Origin: Strix aluco | Taxonomy: Eukaryota > Chordata > Aves > Strigiformes > Strigidae | NCBI RefSeq assembly: GCF_031877795.1 | Contig: NC_133932.1 | Location: 998,501 to 1,062,500, forward strand | DNA length: 64,000 bases | Direction of reading: 5' to 3' | Shown: positions 40,801 through 60,855 of the stretch, piece after piece | Layout of the letters: every line of letters begins with the position of its first letter | Position numbering within the stretch: position 1 is the first letter of the stretch | The notes under the pieces: generated by a model | What the model was told of the DNA's origin: nothing | Seen by the model: the letters and a program-made list of their open reading frames with translations, nothing else | Database searches by the model: none | Program-made: the position numbers and the translations under genes

Positions 40801-43800
40801 AACGCCTTCAGAGATCTAGTAGGCCTCTCTTGCGGAATAAGCCCATGGTTTTGTACTTTAAACAAAGAAACTGCACAAGCTAATGAATGACAGCTGTTAG
40901 AGTTCACCTCCTAGTACTTCCAGGAAAGGCTACAAAACATGCTAGCTGAGACATTTTTCAAGATCTAAAGACCTCAGCGCTGAAAAAGTCAGTCAAATGT
41001 ATCGAACTGCTTGAATGCAAGCTGTAACTTGTTATCTGAGTTTATGGAGAACTTGTCAAAAAATTATATAAGAAACGTACAGTAAAACTTAAAACATGTT
41101 AAAAACATATAAAACTGTTCAACAGTTTAAGTAATTTGTCTTTTACAAAAGTGCAATTGAAATAACTGAGCTACAGATAGTACATTCAAAACATTGACTT
41201 CAAATTAAGCAAGAAGTCAGTCAGTTTAATAATTATAAGAACTTAAGAACCTTGCTTATTTCCTATATTGTATGATTATTCCTGAAAAAAGCTGTATGTT
41301 TTCTAAAATGCTCATGCTTTCATAAAGCCCCCAGAGTCATCCAGTGTATCATATTGCTGTAATCCTGTGACGAGACTGCCCTGACAAGGTAACAGGAATG
41401 AGTCAATATGTTTTTAGAGCAGTATCTTCCACAATTCCACAGACTAACAGATAGTATTAACACTGAAATATGCTTTTTTTTATTATCTAGAGAAATGCTA
41501 GAGCAATATTAAAAATTACTCACTTTTCTGTTACATTGGTTGGTTCAAATAATGCTCCACAAGCTTATAGGACTTGATGCACAGTTCTAGGATAGGATAA
41601 TATTGTGTGTCCAATACTCCTTCCTTTACTTCTTATAACTGAATATAAAATGAGAAAGAAATGGATCACAATGACAGAAAAGGGTCACACTGATACCAGG
41701 GTGAGGCAACGGAACAACTATTCAGTTAGTGCACCACGCCTGTATCCTCCACTTCCCCAGTTAACAGATGTAGCCCCTTATCTGTTTAAGATAGAGATTG
41801 TAAAAACACCAATGGATTAAAGTCCAGGTTTTAAATGCATTTTGATACTGTGCAACTCAACTTTATAACCTAAGAGACAGCCTATCCTAAGAACCATCAA
41901 AGGAAGGTAGGGCCCTATGTCCCATGGTTTTCACATGGCCCCTTGTTTTAAAAATAAAAGCCATCCTCTTATTTCCTCCATTGATAGGTGAAAACAAGAG
42001 AACTTCTCCAAGGCCTCTCATTAAAAAAATGTATAGGGAGAAATTCTGTTTCTCCAGGAAGCAGGCACAGTGCTGCTGTGACTGGTCAGTATCTCACATT
42101 AATGGAGAATAAGTAAGTCTGGAAGAGAGGAAAAGTTTCAGACTTGTAGGAGAGGAGAAGTTGCAGGAGTTTTCCACAAGCAAGAGTAGAAAACAGCTCT
42201 CTTGTGAAAAGCAGACTCAGGGCAACAACCCTAGGGACTTGGGTTTTCACAAGAAACAGGGCCCTTGGGGAAAACCAGTGATGAGCATGTGATAAACTAG
42301 CCAGGGACTTTCAAGGAGGCTTTGAAGAACAGGGGAAGGAAGGCATTGGGACAGGGCTCTGGGTTTTATTACACCAAAAAAGAAAGAAACTGAAGAAGTA
42401 CCCAGAAGGGGAAGGTAATGCAGTGCCGAGATACAGCATTGTTTGGGACACTGTTTTGTTTAAAAGCTGAAAAGACAATGAAATCCCACAGAACTCATGA
42501 CAAGGCATGCTCTGGCAAGAAGGCCGAGTTACATAAATAGACAAAAAAGGAAGTCTGATGCTGAGGTGGTGCAGCTGCCCTGCAACGTCCTACACCTTAT
42601 CAGCATTTTTGATATCTCTGGTAAGGAGTTGTACGGAGCAAGTACTTGGCAGACACTAGTATCAGTAAGAAATTGGTTCTGTGGCTTTCAATACACTGGC
42701 CTGCTCCTCAAACCCATTTCAGTCCTTGCAAGCCACACCATACCTGACCGGGCACCCCTGGAGTAGTTCAGCCTACTTGGGAAAATTAAATTTTAAAAAA
42801 CATCAGTGGTTTCCAGTCACAAACTGCCCCCAGAAGCTTCTGCTCTCTGCCCTTGCTGTCTGCTCTCCCCTGGAGTATCTCATCTGTACGGGGGCTGCTC
42901 CACTTCTCCACTCCAGCCCAGTCCCCAGAGTCCCTGCTCATAGCCTTGCCTTTGCGGTCCCCAGCCTCATCGCTGGTGTGATTATTTCTGCTTTGGTGTC
43001 ATTGCCCCATCCACAAAGCTAGGGTAATGCGAGATGAAAGATTAAACACTCAGGCAACATAGGAAGTGAAAGTTGTGATTCAACAGATGGTGATTATTCT
43101 TAGGCAAGACTAAAATCAGAGTGCTGCCAAGATATTTATTGGCTGGCCTTTTAAGGTGCTCTTTTTCAAAACAGACACAAGAACAGGCAGTAACAGAGCA
43201 TTGTTCTTTGTTTCTCAGAGTTCTGAGAGAAGAAAAAGTTGCTCAAGACAGTTGGGTTAATTTAGAAATCCACTAACCTGTCGATGAAGATCTGCAGTGT
43301 TTCACTTGAGAAACACGTGCATTTCGTGGGTGAGCAATGTGTTCCTGACACATGTTTTGCATGTGGCAACAGTGGTCACCACACAAGGAGCTAGTGGGCT
43401 ATAGGATTCTCCACCCTGGTGAAGACACACCTTCAGGAGGCCTGATGGCATGGATAGGAACAACTCTTCACCGTCTCTTCAGATATTCAAGAAGCAGCTA
43501 TCAATGAAGCTAAGAGAAGGTGGGTTCTAGACAAGCCCTACAGACCACAATGTTCCTTGCTGAAGGATTTTCTAGCTGCAGAAATTTCTCAAGGGAAACT
43601 GAAAGAGTGTTTAGAAGCGAGACCTACTGATAGTCACTAACTAGATAAACCACACCAGGATTAGGAAATCCCTAAAGTGAAAACACACATAGTCTGCGAG
43701 AGTATCCAGCAGAAGTATCATGTCTCATTCTTCTTCCCCAGCGTCTGCTTTTGGATTTGGCTTGCTTTTCATTAACCAGGTCAGGTTGTATTTGGTACAA

Positions 43801-46800
43801 CACTACTAATCTGTTCACATGCACATTAGAAGGGCTGAACCTGTCCCCTCAGCTCCACTCCTCCCCTGGGGGATGTGGCAACTCCCACTGGCCCACTCCT
43901 AACCATGCTTATTGTGCAGTAGAGGCACTTGTACAAAAACCAGATCCTCTTGCTGAGTTACTCACAATTCTGCTCCCAGAGGATCTCCCACCCGCTCTCC
44001 CACCATCTCTTCTTGCAGCTGTGTCTCTGCAGCTCTTTCTCTTGGCAGCCTCATGACCACCCATATGGTTGGCACAGACAATCACAGGCTGAGGGATTTC
44101 TAGGCTGTGAAGAGCCTGGACGAGGCTTGTTTCTCCACACACTGACCAACCTCCTCAGTGACAGCAGCTCCTTCTCCTGGAAGAGCCCCAGTGACTAACA
44201 GTCCTCATGGCCTGAGCAGGGGGAGGCCACAGCCCAGCAGAGCCTTCAGTGGCAGTCACCGTGGAGCTACTGCAGCCACCCCACTGCCCCCACGGAGCAC
44301 GTGTGCTTCCTTACCTGCTGGCCTGGGTAGCTGTGAGGTCAGCAGGGCTTTCCTCAGCTTGGACAAGCTGCTTCCTAGAAAGCACCCTTTCACGTGCTGA
44401 GCTCCATTAGAGGTGAGTTTGAAGCCATTGCTGGACACGGGAGCAGGCGGCAGATGCTTGGTCTGAACCAGTCTGATCATTTGTACATATGTTACTTTAA
44501 AGGCACAGCCCTGACACTCAGGGTCACGCATGTGGAGGGCTGGTTGCACCAAAAAGTGCCTTTGGATCCTGAGAATTGAGAGTTTTTTGAAAACAGAAAA
44601 AATATTGATGAATAACCTTACAATCCAATCAGGTTCTATGCTGAGGTAACAGACCTCATTCTGCCCTACCCTGTTCTGCATTTCATACCTGCCCTGTGGG
44701 AGAAGAACGACTATATTAGAGTTAAAACCAATGGAGAAAATCAGGTCTGACAGTTAGATTTGGTCATTGAATAATGTTCATTGCAAAACCTGTAGTTATA
44801 ACTTCTACGAACTAACAGCATGAGGAAAGAATCTCTCTTACTTGACAGTAATTAATGTAATAAGCAGGCCTTATCATTAGTTTTCAGGAGGCAATGCAGA
44901 AAAACCAGTTTATCTGCTTTTTCATAAAACTCCTGTCTGACCTTACCCCTGCAGCACAGTGATTAAGATTAAGATGGTGCATGAAGCCTACGGTTCTGCC
45001 AGATGGTAAACCAGCCCCCCAGCGCCAGGTTAAAAATGCCCAGCCAGGGACCATCACCAGCCCTGAACTGTCAGCTTCTAAATGACCACAACACCCCCCT
45101 TGTGGACTGTCCATGATTCTTACACGGATCATCTTCCTTATCAGCGAGGGTGAGCATAGCACCTTCTTCCACAGAAATTGCTTTCCTGTCCTGAAGAACT
45201 CTGTTGATTCTCCACATATGCATCGCAACCCTCCCTGCCACTAGTCTTCCTGCTAATGCTGTCTTGGGTGGTAGCACTGATACAGTTACTTCTTTCCTAA
45301 GATTTCTATTTTAATAACTGTAACTATTAAAAAAAACCCGCTGAATGCTATATGGTGTTCACTTACGTGTGCCTTACAGAAGTCTGATCAGCACGTGCAG
45401 ATTGTGGGATTCTCTGATTTAAAAATCCTGAAAACCACAGCAAGCTGTACAAAACAAATGTGAACAATTACAAAGTTACTGGTGTGAATATGATTTAGTC
45501 CAGTTGATTAAAGATGAATTAGAACCCAATGACATAGCTTTCATCCTGCCACCACGCCTTACACCAGGAAAGGTTATGGACACACAAGATACTAAGACAG
45601 CACGGCAGCTCTTTTAACCCAAGTTGCTGCAGTTACCACAGCCACAGCAAAAAATTTTAGCATTTCTCTTTTGCAAGAGTGGGAAAGATCTTACTTTACA
45701 CATTGATAAAATGTGTAGTGCTTTCTGACACCCTTAGAATTGAGGCTTCCTGAGGGGCATTACTGAACTTAAGGGATCATAAGCTCGTGATTTTAGAAGT
45801 ACAAGCTCAAAGTTCAGTTCTGTAGTGATACAGGAGCATTTCAAAGACTATAAATCTCTGGAGCTCTGTAGAGCTGCCCAGACAGCAGAGCAGTTTCAAC
45901 CACGCTATCACAGTGTATGTCTGTTACTCTGAAATAGTTGCAGAGACAAGTCTCTTACGACTTGCGAGTTAACTCAGCGGGTCCTTTAGCTTAACCATAA
46001 ACAATGTACTGATTATCCCAGGGAAGACAGAAGGGTGTGTATTTTGGCTTCTGGATGGACTTTCATAACAGCAAACATTACATTTAGCCTGTATAAACAA
46101 CTACAGTGGCTGCAAGAAAAAAAATAAATTATTATGACACTAGGGCAGGGGAGTAGTGTGTTTGACCTGAGTCTCTGTACAAGAAAAGAAATAGGGAATC
46201 CACTTCAACAGATCATTTCTGCATGTTCTTTCCCTTTCCTTTGAAGCCTGGGACCGAGGTGGTGCTTTGGCCTTTTAGCCCTGATGAAGCCACATATGCA
46301 ATAGCTGCGGTTTTGGAAAATTCCTGATGTTTTATGAAGATGGTGTTATGTAACAGCAAATCAGAAGGCAGAGCTGAAGGAAGGGCGCAGAGGAAGCGGG
46401 AAAACAATGGACAGACCTCTCATCTGAGGGCAGGGTGTAGTACCTGACCTGGAGTACTAGCACATTGCCAGAGGAGGTTGCACGCATCGCATTTTGGGGA
46501 CTGATTGTTAGTGCAAACCTCTCCAGGGGACTCACTCTCTTTGGGCAATGCTATATTTCACTTTTTCCTCTTTTCTGTAATTAACTTCAGAAAGGTGATC
46601 GAGCATTAGAGGAAGAAAGGCTTTCCTAAGATATTTCACAACTTCTCTTACCTTCCAGGAGGTAGCCTGAGGCAATTTCAGCACAGCAGCTTCCTGTTCT
46701 GTAGTTACCCTCTCCCTCCTTCATGCACCCAGTAGAATCAATCCTGCATTAAAAAAAGAAAAAAAGGGGGATTTCTATGAACCTGTCATCTAGACAAGTT

Positions 46801-47379
46801 ACTGAGATGACAGATATAGAAGGAAAGGTTTTCATCTTTCTCTAAAAACCTTCACACCACCTACTGTTTCAGCTCAGTCCCCAAAGCCTTTGCTTCTCTC
46901 TCTCTAACACATACTGAAATACTAACTTAATTCAACTTAAACAGTCATGTGAAACCTTTGAGCCAACAAGAGTACTTGTCCAACTTTGCAAGCCCTCAGC
47001 ATCACTTTGAAGTCACAATCAAAGCTTTATGTGATAAACTGGATGAGACTGGCTCTTTTAAGAAGTAATAGAAATGCCAACTTGATGGGGAATTTTTCTC
47101 TTCTCAACAAATCTTTTTCTTCCAATTTTCTCTAAGCAACTGGATTAATTCAGTGCTCAAAAGTATCAAACAGCCTCAGCGAAAGCATTGTGCCTGTCTC
47201 GGTCTGAATCAGACCTGATCATGCGTCACTACCATAGAACATGCAGTGTCTCTCGTTCTTTTGTCGATATCCTCTTTGTGCATAAATTTTCATCAGATAG
47301 AAAACCAAGGTAGACAGCACCTAAGTACAAGGAGCAGAAAAGCTTCAGAGCTCGTTTCAGAGTACAGGTAAACAACAAC

Positions 47380-47397
47380 AAAAAAAAAAAAAAAAAA
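47380..47397. repeat. A18 homopolymer after (CAA)n
   Basis: A short AACAACAACA lead-in followed by 18 A. It might mark a retroposon tail, but no element body is recognised to its left. Confidence 0.75.
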
Positions 47398-48499
47398 GAA
47401 AATTAGCAATATTCTTCTCTTCATTGGGGTCACCTTACATAAAACTGTAGATAAGAGTCCAGTTCTTCAAATCTTCTTGAAATCTCTGTAGTCCTACAAC
47501 ATTCTCTAGAATCATGCTCATTTGCATCAGTAGAGGCTTTGGCTACAAAGCAAAGCTAAATGGCTTCACTCTCATTGAAAACAAAACCCACCACAAGACC
47601 CTCACTACCACAACACATACGGGTATGACAGTGGATGACCCGCTAAGTGATACAATATTCAAAGTCATCTTACCATGTACATTTTCAGTCAGACTTTAAA
47701 AATTGACACCGAGATTTCAAGGGAAGTCAGGACCTTGGAATTTCACGTAGCCTGCTAAAAAAAAAGGTAAAGTACACTTCCTCCAATTCAATTCTTGTTC
47801 AAGCAAATGCAAGAACCAATTCCAGGTTTTCCTTTTGGCTTTGATCTAAGCTCTGAGTGCTTTTCCTCCTCTTTTGTATTTCCAGAGAAACAGAAGAGCC
47901 CAGAAATTCAACAGCACACACACAAGCTGGAAGCCCTCACCCTTCATACCAGCACTATGCACTGAAGATGCAGACGAAAATGTAAGCTGTCATTTTCTTG
48001 CTTCTAATCACTGTTGAGTTGTTGAGCACCCACACACATCAGTGCTCCTATTCTCAGTACCATAAAGAGGTAAGCTGATAGAATGTGGTGAAGCACACTA
48101 GTTCAAATACTGAAAAGGAAGCATGAGCTTACTCTCTACAATGCTATTTTTACCAGCCAGCACAATTTGGTTGTACACATATAAACAGGGCTGCAAAAAA
48201 CCTCTCCCATGCAAGGTGCCATTTTTGATGCCCTATCTGCTACTTGCACCTTCCCCACTGCTGCAAAGGGAAAGTCTATAGCATTTGGCTGAAATTTCAA
48301 CCTGAAACTGCTGTTAGAGAGGAGACCCTCACAAGGAGTTAACGTGAGAGGATTCAGCACAGAAACAGCAGGAGCTTTTTACACTGTCACCCCTCCTCAC
48401 CTCCACCAGAGACCAGCCTAACCAGCTCCAGGGTCCAGCCGGGGGAAATCCTAGACTGTAAAGCAGTCATGCTTTTAAGATTCAGTGGCAAGACGAAGA

Positions 48500-48740
48500 C
48501 GCTGAGCTGACAATGTGGTTGCAGCAAAGGAAATTCTTGCTAGATACCAGAAAATATTGTTCCCGGTGGGGGTGGTGGAGTGCTGGGGCAGGAGCCCAGT
48601 TACGGAGGGGGAGGAGGTTCTCCCAGTGCAGCTGGACAAGGAAGGCCCTGCACAGCCTCATCCAGCCTGGGAATGGTGAACCCCTGAGCTTGGACTAGAG
48701 TCCTCAGAGGCCCTGTCCAGCTGAATTACCAGGTGTTATC
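48500..48740 (+). mobile_element. CR1 3' fragment, sense
   Basis: The sequence follows the CR1 3' end block by block: AAATTCTTGC; GGTGGGGGTGGTGGAGTGCT; GGGCAGGAGCCCAG; CAGCTGGACAAGGAAGGCCC; TTGGACTAGAGTCCTCAGAG; GGCCCTGTCCAGC. The short 3' repeats are missing. It lies about 1.8 kb upstream of the CPOX start codon. Confidence 0.7.
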
Positions 48741-50309
48741 AAAATCTGCATGCAACCTAATACAGAAAAAAATCATTAAATGCTCATCTGCATGAACACA
48801 TTTTACATATCTTTTGCCCTCAGCATTTATTTATTTTTTCCATTATAGTAGTGTCTATGAAGGCCACTCAGCAGAGCTTTACTACGGTAAGCAGCATGGA
48901 AGTGCACAATACACAGTGGTTATGATGCAAATGTTCAGGTAAATCCGGTGGCTGCAATTCAAGAAGAAACTGAGCTATCACAGCCAGCCCTGGATAAAGA
49001 ACTGTGGAAAGAGCAGCTTGGTGCAGCCAAATTAAGCAGACTTAGCACAGCCCCTAAGATGGCGGTGCCCTTCTCTGCTGCAAATAATGACTCGCTCCTT
49101 CCCTCGCTCCTGTCTCCAGGGGCTCAGGCTCCTGGCTCATCAGGGATCCTGTCCTCCAGCTGAGGGCAGAAGAGAGCCCAGCTCAGAGGTCTCCTTCCCG
49201 TCTCACTTGCAGAGCTTCAGCAGCTTCACAGCACCCTCTGCTGCCAAAGGGCAGAATCAGACCAGAAAAGAGGAAACGGACTATGCCTTCGAATGAACGT
49301 TATCGCTTTATACAGACCTCCACCCAAATTACCCTGCAGTGAAAATAGAGCGATAGCAAAGCCCTGATCCATATTAGGGACAAACCTCCTTGTCTTCCAC
49401 AGAGCCACCCTTGAAACTCATCTCCTCTTGGGTACTACAGGTGCAAACCAGTCCCAAAATACCAGAAGCTCAGTTTCCAAGGAACAGTCCCGTAGCAGAG
49501 TACAAACCTTGCAGGGCTGGGCTTTTCAGGTAGTTGTTATTTTTCTCAGCCTAACCCTCATATGGATCCTCAACCAATGACAGATTTAATAAGTGTCATT
49601 ACTTATTAGAAAATAATAGTATGCTTATTTTTAAAAATAACATTGGTAAATCAGTTATTTGATTTGAAAGAAAACTCTTTCAAATCTTTCTTTCAAATCT
49701 AACTAGGTTCAGCACAACATCAGTGGCTGCACTGTCACATGTTTGCTTAGGAAAATTGTTTTATTTGCTCAATAAAGTCTTCTGTCATTGTGCTACTTGG
49801 TTTGTTGTACTGTCCCCGCTGATACAGCCAATGTCAAGGCAGCTGAGAAAACGGAAAATAATTTTAATGGATCTGGTGCCAACATTAGCACCAAGAAAAT
49901 CGAACTCTGAACTGTAAGTTGGTGCTATGCAGTACCTTTCAACATCTGGCTCTACATAACCCTTCTCTTTAGTACTCTGAATTCTTATTAGGAAAGAAAA
50001 TGGGCTTCAACTTTAAAAGGAACAAAGAAGGCGTAAGCATGTGCCCTCTCAAGTCCCCAGGGCATATTTCCATTGCGCTAAACTGGTGGTCCCACAAACT
50101 AGCCGGGTTCTAAAAAAAAATCATTGCTGCGAGTATAAAGCCCACAACGCCATACACAGGTGAGCAACTCCACTGGGTTGCTGGGATAGCTCAAGAAAAT
50201 ACATCTTTACTCCTACTCCAGCCATGCCTGGCCCTGTACAAACCTTTACTCACAGAACGACCCTGCAGGCTCAAGCATTGCAGGAAACCCGGTTATTGGA
50301 TACTCGTAG
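48741..50309. other. CPOX upstream region
   Basis: Non-coding. It contains the 13-bp inverted repeat (49661-49699) and a YY1-like AAGATGGCGG at 49056-49065. No minus-strand gene start is visible next to the CPOX promoter. Confidence 0.5.
49661..49699. repeat. 13-bp perfect inverted repeat
   Basis: GATTTGAAAGAAA at 49661-49673 and its exact reverse complement TTTCTTTCAAATC at 49687-49699, separated by 13 bp. The spacer itself contains another CTTTCAAATC (49677-49686), so a shorter 10-bp hairpin with a 6-nt loop is also possible. It is about 0.9 kb upstream of the CPOX start codon. Confidence 0.8.
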
Positions 50310-50510
50310 GCAGAAATCCGCAAACCCCTCTCCCGGCCGCAGCACCCACACCCGGGGCGGGCAGCACCCAGCTCCGAGGGTGGCCGGGAGGGGGGTTACG
50401 GGGCGGTTATACCTCCCCGCAGGGCCCCGCCGGTACAGACTCTCCTCTACAGACCCAGACTCGCCTCTAGGAGCAGATATTTATAGACGGCGCGGCGCGG
50501 CCCGTCCCCC

Positions 50511-50540
50511 TGCCCGCCCCGGCCCGCCCCGGCCCGCCCC
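50511..50540 (+). repeat. Triple 10-bp GC-box tandem repeat
   Basis: Units 50511-50520 (first base T), 50521-50530 and 50531-50540 are the same decamer apart from the first base. Each contains CCGCCC, the Sp1/KLF core. The array ends 29 bp before the CPOX start codon, so it lies in the core promoter or the 5' UTR. Confidence 0.8.
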
Positions 50541-50569
50541 GGTGGCAGTGTGGCGCCGGTGCCGGTGTG

Positions 50570-59313
<8,744 letters not shown>

Positions 59314-59745
59314 CAGGGATGGTGAACAAGATGGATTGCTTACACTGAGCCATTACGTGAAAGAACACAAACGCCTGCACACCAGCTCCTTCAAACTGCG
59401 TGGCGTTTTAGAGTAGCTATTTATACTCTTACCTGGTGCCTTAATAATGCTGTAGAGTTGTTATAACTTGCAAATATGTGAAGTCATTCTTTAAGATTGA
59501 TGGGCTAATGTTATCACCCCCTGTTGATGTTGCCTTGTGAAGGACTGGCGATGCCCTCACAGGACTACTGTGCATGCTTAAGAACTTCCTCAGCTGATGT
59601 GTTTGACTGCAAAATGGCCAACTACTGTAAAGTGGAGTGGAGTGAAAGCGTCATCTGTGCCTAAACAGCACTGTTTACTCTTAGAAAACGTTGGGATGTT
59701 TTAGAAATACTTTTTTTAAAGAATAAAGGGAATATTTGGTATGAT
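59314..59745 (+). other. CPOX: CPOX 3' UTR
   Basis: Non-coding sequence of about 430 nt from the stop codon to the predicted cleavage site, some 10-25 nt past the AATAAA. The end is inferred from the signal and the A-rich stretch that follows. Confidence 0.75.
59722..59727 (+). terminator. CPOX: CPOX polyadenylation signal AATAAA
   Basis: Canonical AATAAA hexamer, and the first strong one after the CPOX stop codon. Cleavage is expected near 59740-59750. Confidence 0.8.
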
Positions 59746-60220
59746 TAAAAAAAAAGTGATTAAAAAAAACTCAACTTAAACACTGCTTTCAGGAAGTTGT
59801 GAAAAACGCGGTGCTTAATTGTTTATTTTGACGCCATCCACATTGACTTGCGGCGGAGGGGAAGGTTTTAAGATGTGCTGCAGGAGCATGACTTTATTGA
59901 TTCTGGATTGGGGTTCCCAGTCTCACCTGATGAGAGCAGCAGGAGACTGGCTGCCCATTTTGAAGAGAAAAAAAATCTTTTCACGCCATGCATCTCAGCT
60001 GTCATCAAGACAGGATAGCAACCCGTCTTGGGCCAGCTCCAGAAGCTGTCAGATGTTGCCCTGAGGGCCTCTAAAGAGCACTTCACGCTGCTCCCACCCG
60101 TAGGCAGCACCGTGGATTGTTCTTTCTTCCACTGACACGAACTTCATCGCGGACCTCGTGGGGAAAAGCAAGGGAGAAGGGGTCCCGTTCCCCCCTAGCC
60201 TGAGGAAAAGGCAGTGCCAC
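59746..60220. other. Spacer between CPOX and the tRNA cluster
   Basis: Non-coding, becoming more GC-rich to the right. Nothing recognised. Confidence 0.6.
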
Positions 60221-60292
60221 CTCCCCGTCGGGGAATCGAACCCCGGTCTCCCGCGTGACAGGCGGGGATACTCACCACTATACTAACGAGGA
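60221..60292 (-). tRNA. tRNA-Asp (GTC), copy 1
   Basis: The minus strand gives a full 72-nt cloverleaf. Acceptor strands TCCTCGT and ACGGGGA pair, with G as discriminator. The anticodon arm CCCGC-CTGTCAC-GCGGG carries GTC. The A box lies in TAGTATAGTGGTGAGTA, and the T arm has the B box GGTTCGATTCC. No CCA is encoded, as expected for a eukaryotic gene. A TTTT polymerase III terminator follows at 60209-60206. It is identical to the copy at 60784-60855. It starts its transcription downstream of CPOX and runs towards it. Confidence 0.97.
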
Positions 60293-60450
60293 GTGAGGTA
60301 AAGAAGGGTCTGCTTCTCGCCGTGACAAGGGACGACGTCACCTCTGGCGGGTTTACACTTCCTACAATTAAATGAAATTAAATAATTAAATTTTAAAACC
60401 CCATTCAGTAAAAGCCAGCGATCGCTTCACCGCCCAAGAAGGAAAATGAA

Positions 60451-60524
60451 TGGCCCGTACGGGGATCGAACCCGCGACCTTGGCGTTATTAGCACCACGC
60501 TCTAACCAACTGAGCTAACCGGCC
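60451..60524 (-). tRNA. tRNA-Ile (AAT)
   Basis: The minus strand gives a 74-nt cloverleaf from GGCCGGT to ACGGGCC plus discriminator A. The anticodon loop CTAATAA carries AAT. The A box is in TAGCTCAGTTGG and the B box is GGTTCGATCCC. The acceptor stem has one G:G opposition at position 5:68, which I also recall in human tRNA-Ile(AAT). A TTTT terminator follows at 60446-60443. There is no intron and no encoded CCA. It lies between two tRNA-Asp genes on the same strand. Confidence 0.97.
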
Positions 60525-60783
60525 GCCGTGATAACCCCCCCCGCCTGCACGCAGCTCACGCGTTCCCACGGGGGGACACGCCGCGGGTGAAGCCTCTGCC
60601 GGGAGCTGTCTCCCGCGGGCGCCGCGCCCCTCGTTTCGGGGAGCTCCGACAGAGCAGCGCGGGAATTAACCGGGGCGGCGAGAGCTGCTAAAACGGAGAC
60701 TTTCAAAATTGTCATCATTTTGCTCAGCGTCCCCACGCCCCGGTCAGCCCGGGCGGCTCCCCGGGGGCAAAAAGCAACGCCTC

Positions 60784-60855
60784 CTCCCCGTCGGGGAATC
60801 GAACCCCGGTCTCCCGCGTGACAGGCGGGGATACTCACCACTATACTAACGAGGA
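60784..60855 (-). tRNA. tRNA-Asp (GTC), copy 2
   Basis: A 72-nt minus-strand gene identical base for base to the copy at 60221-60292, with the same GTC anticodon, A box and B box. A TTTTT terminator follows at 60773-60769. The flanks beyond a few bases differ from copy 1, so the duplication is old, with the gene bodies held identical by selection or gene conversion. Confidence 0.97.

Larger units (their letters stand above)
22451..48499. other. Long gene-poor interval
   Basis: About 26 kb without a supported gene. Apart from the possible CR1 tail at 31.8 kb there is a purine-rich stretch at 33.18-33.36 kb and small simple repeats. A TATATAAG in a promoter-like setting lies near 34.49 kb, but nothing transcribed can be supported after it. 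Frames at 31163-31612 and 44256-44681 (minus) show no family resemblance. Confidence 0.5.
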
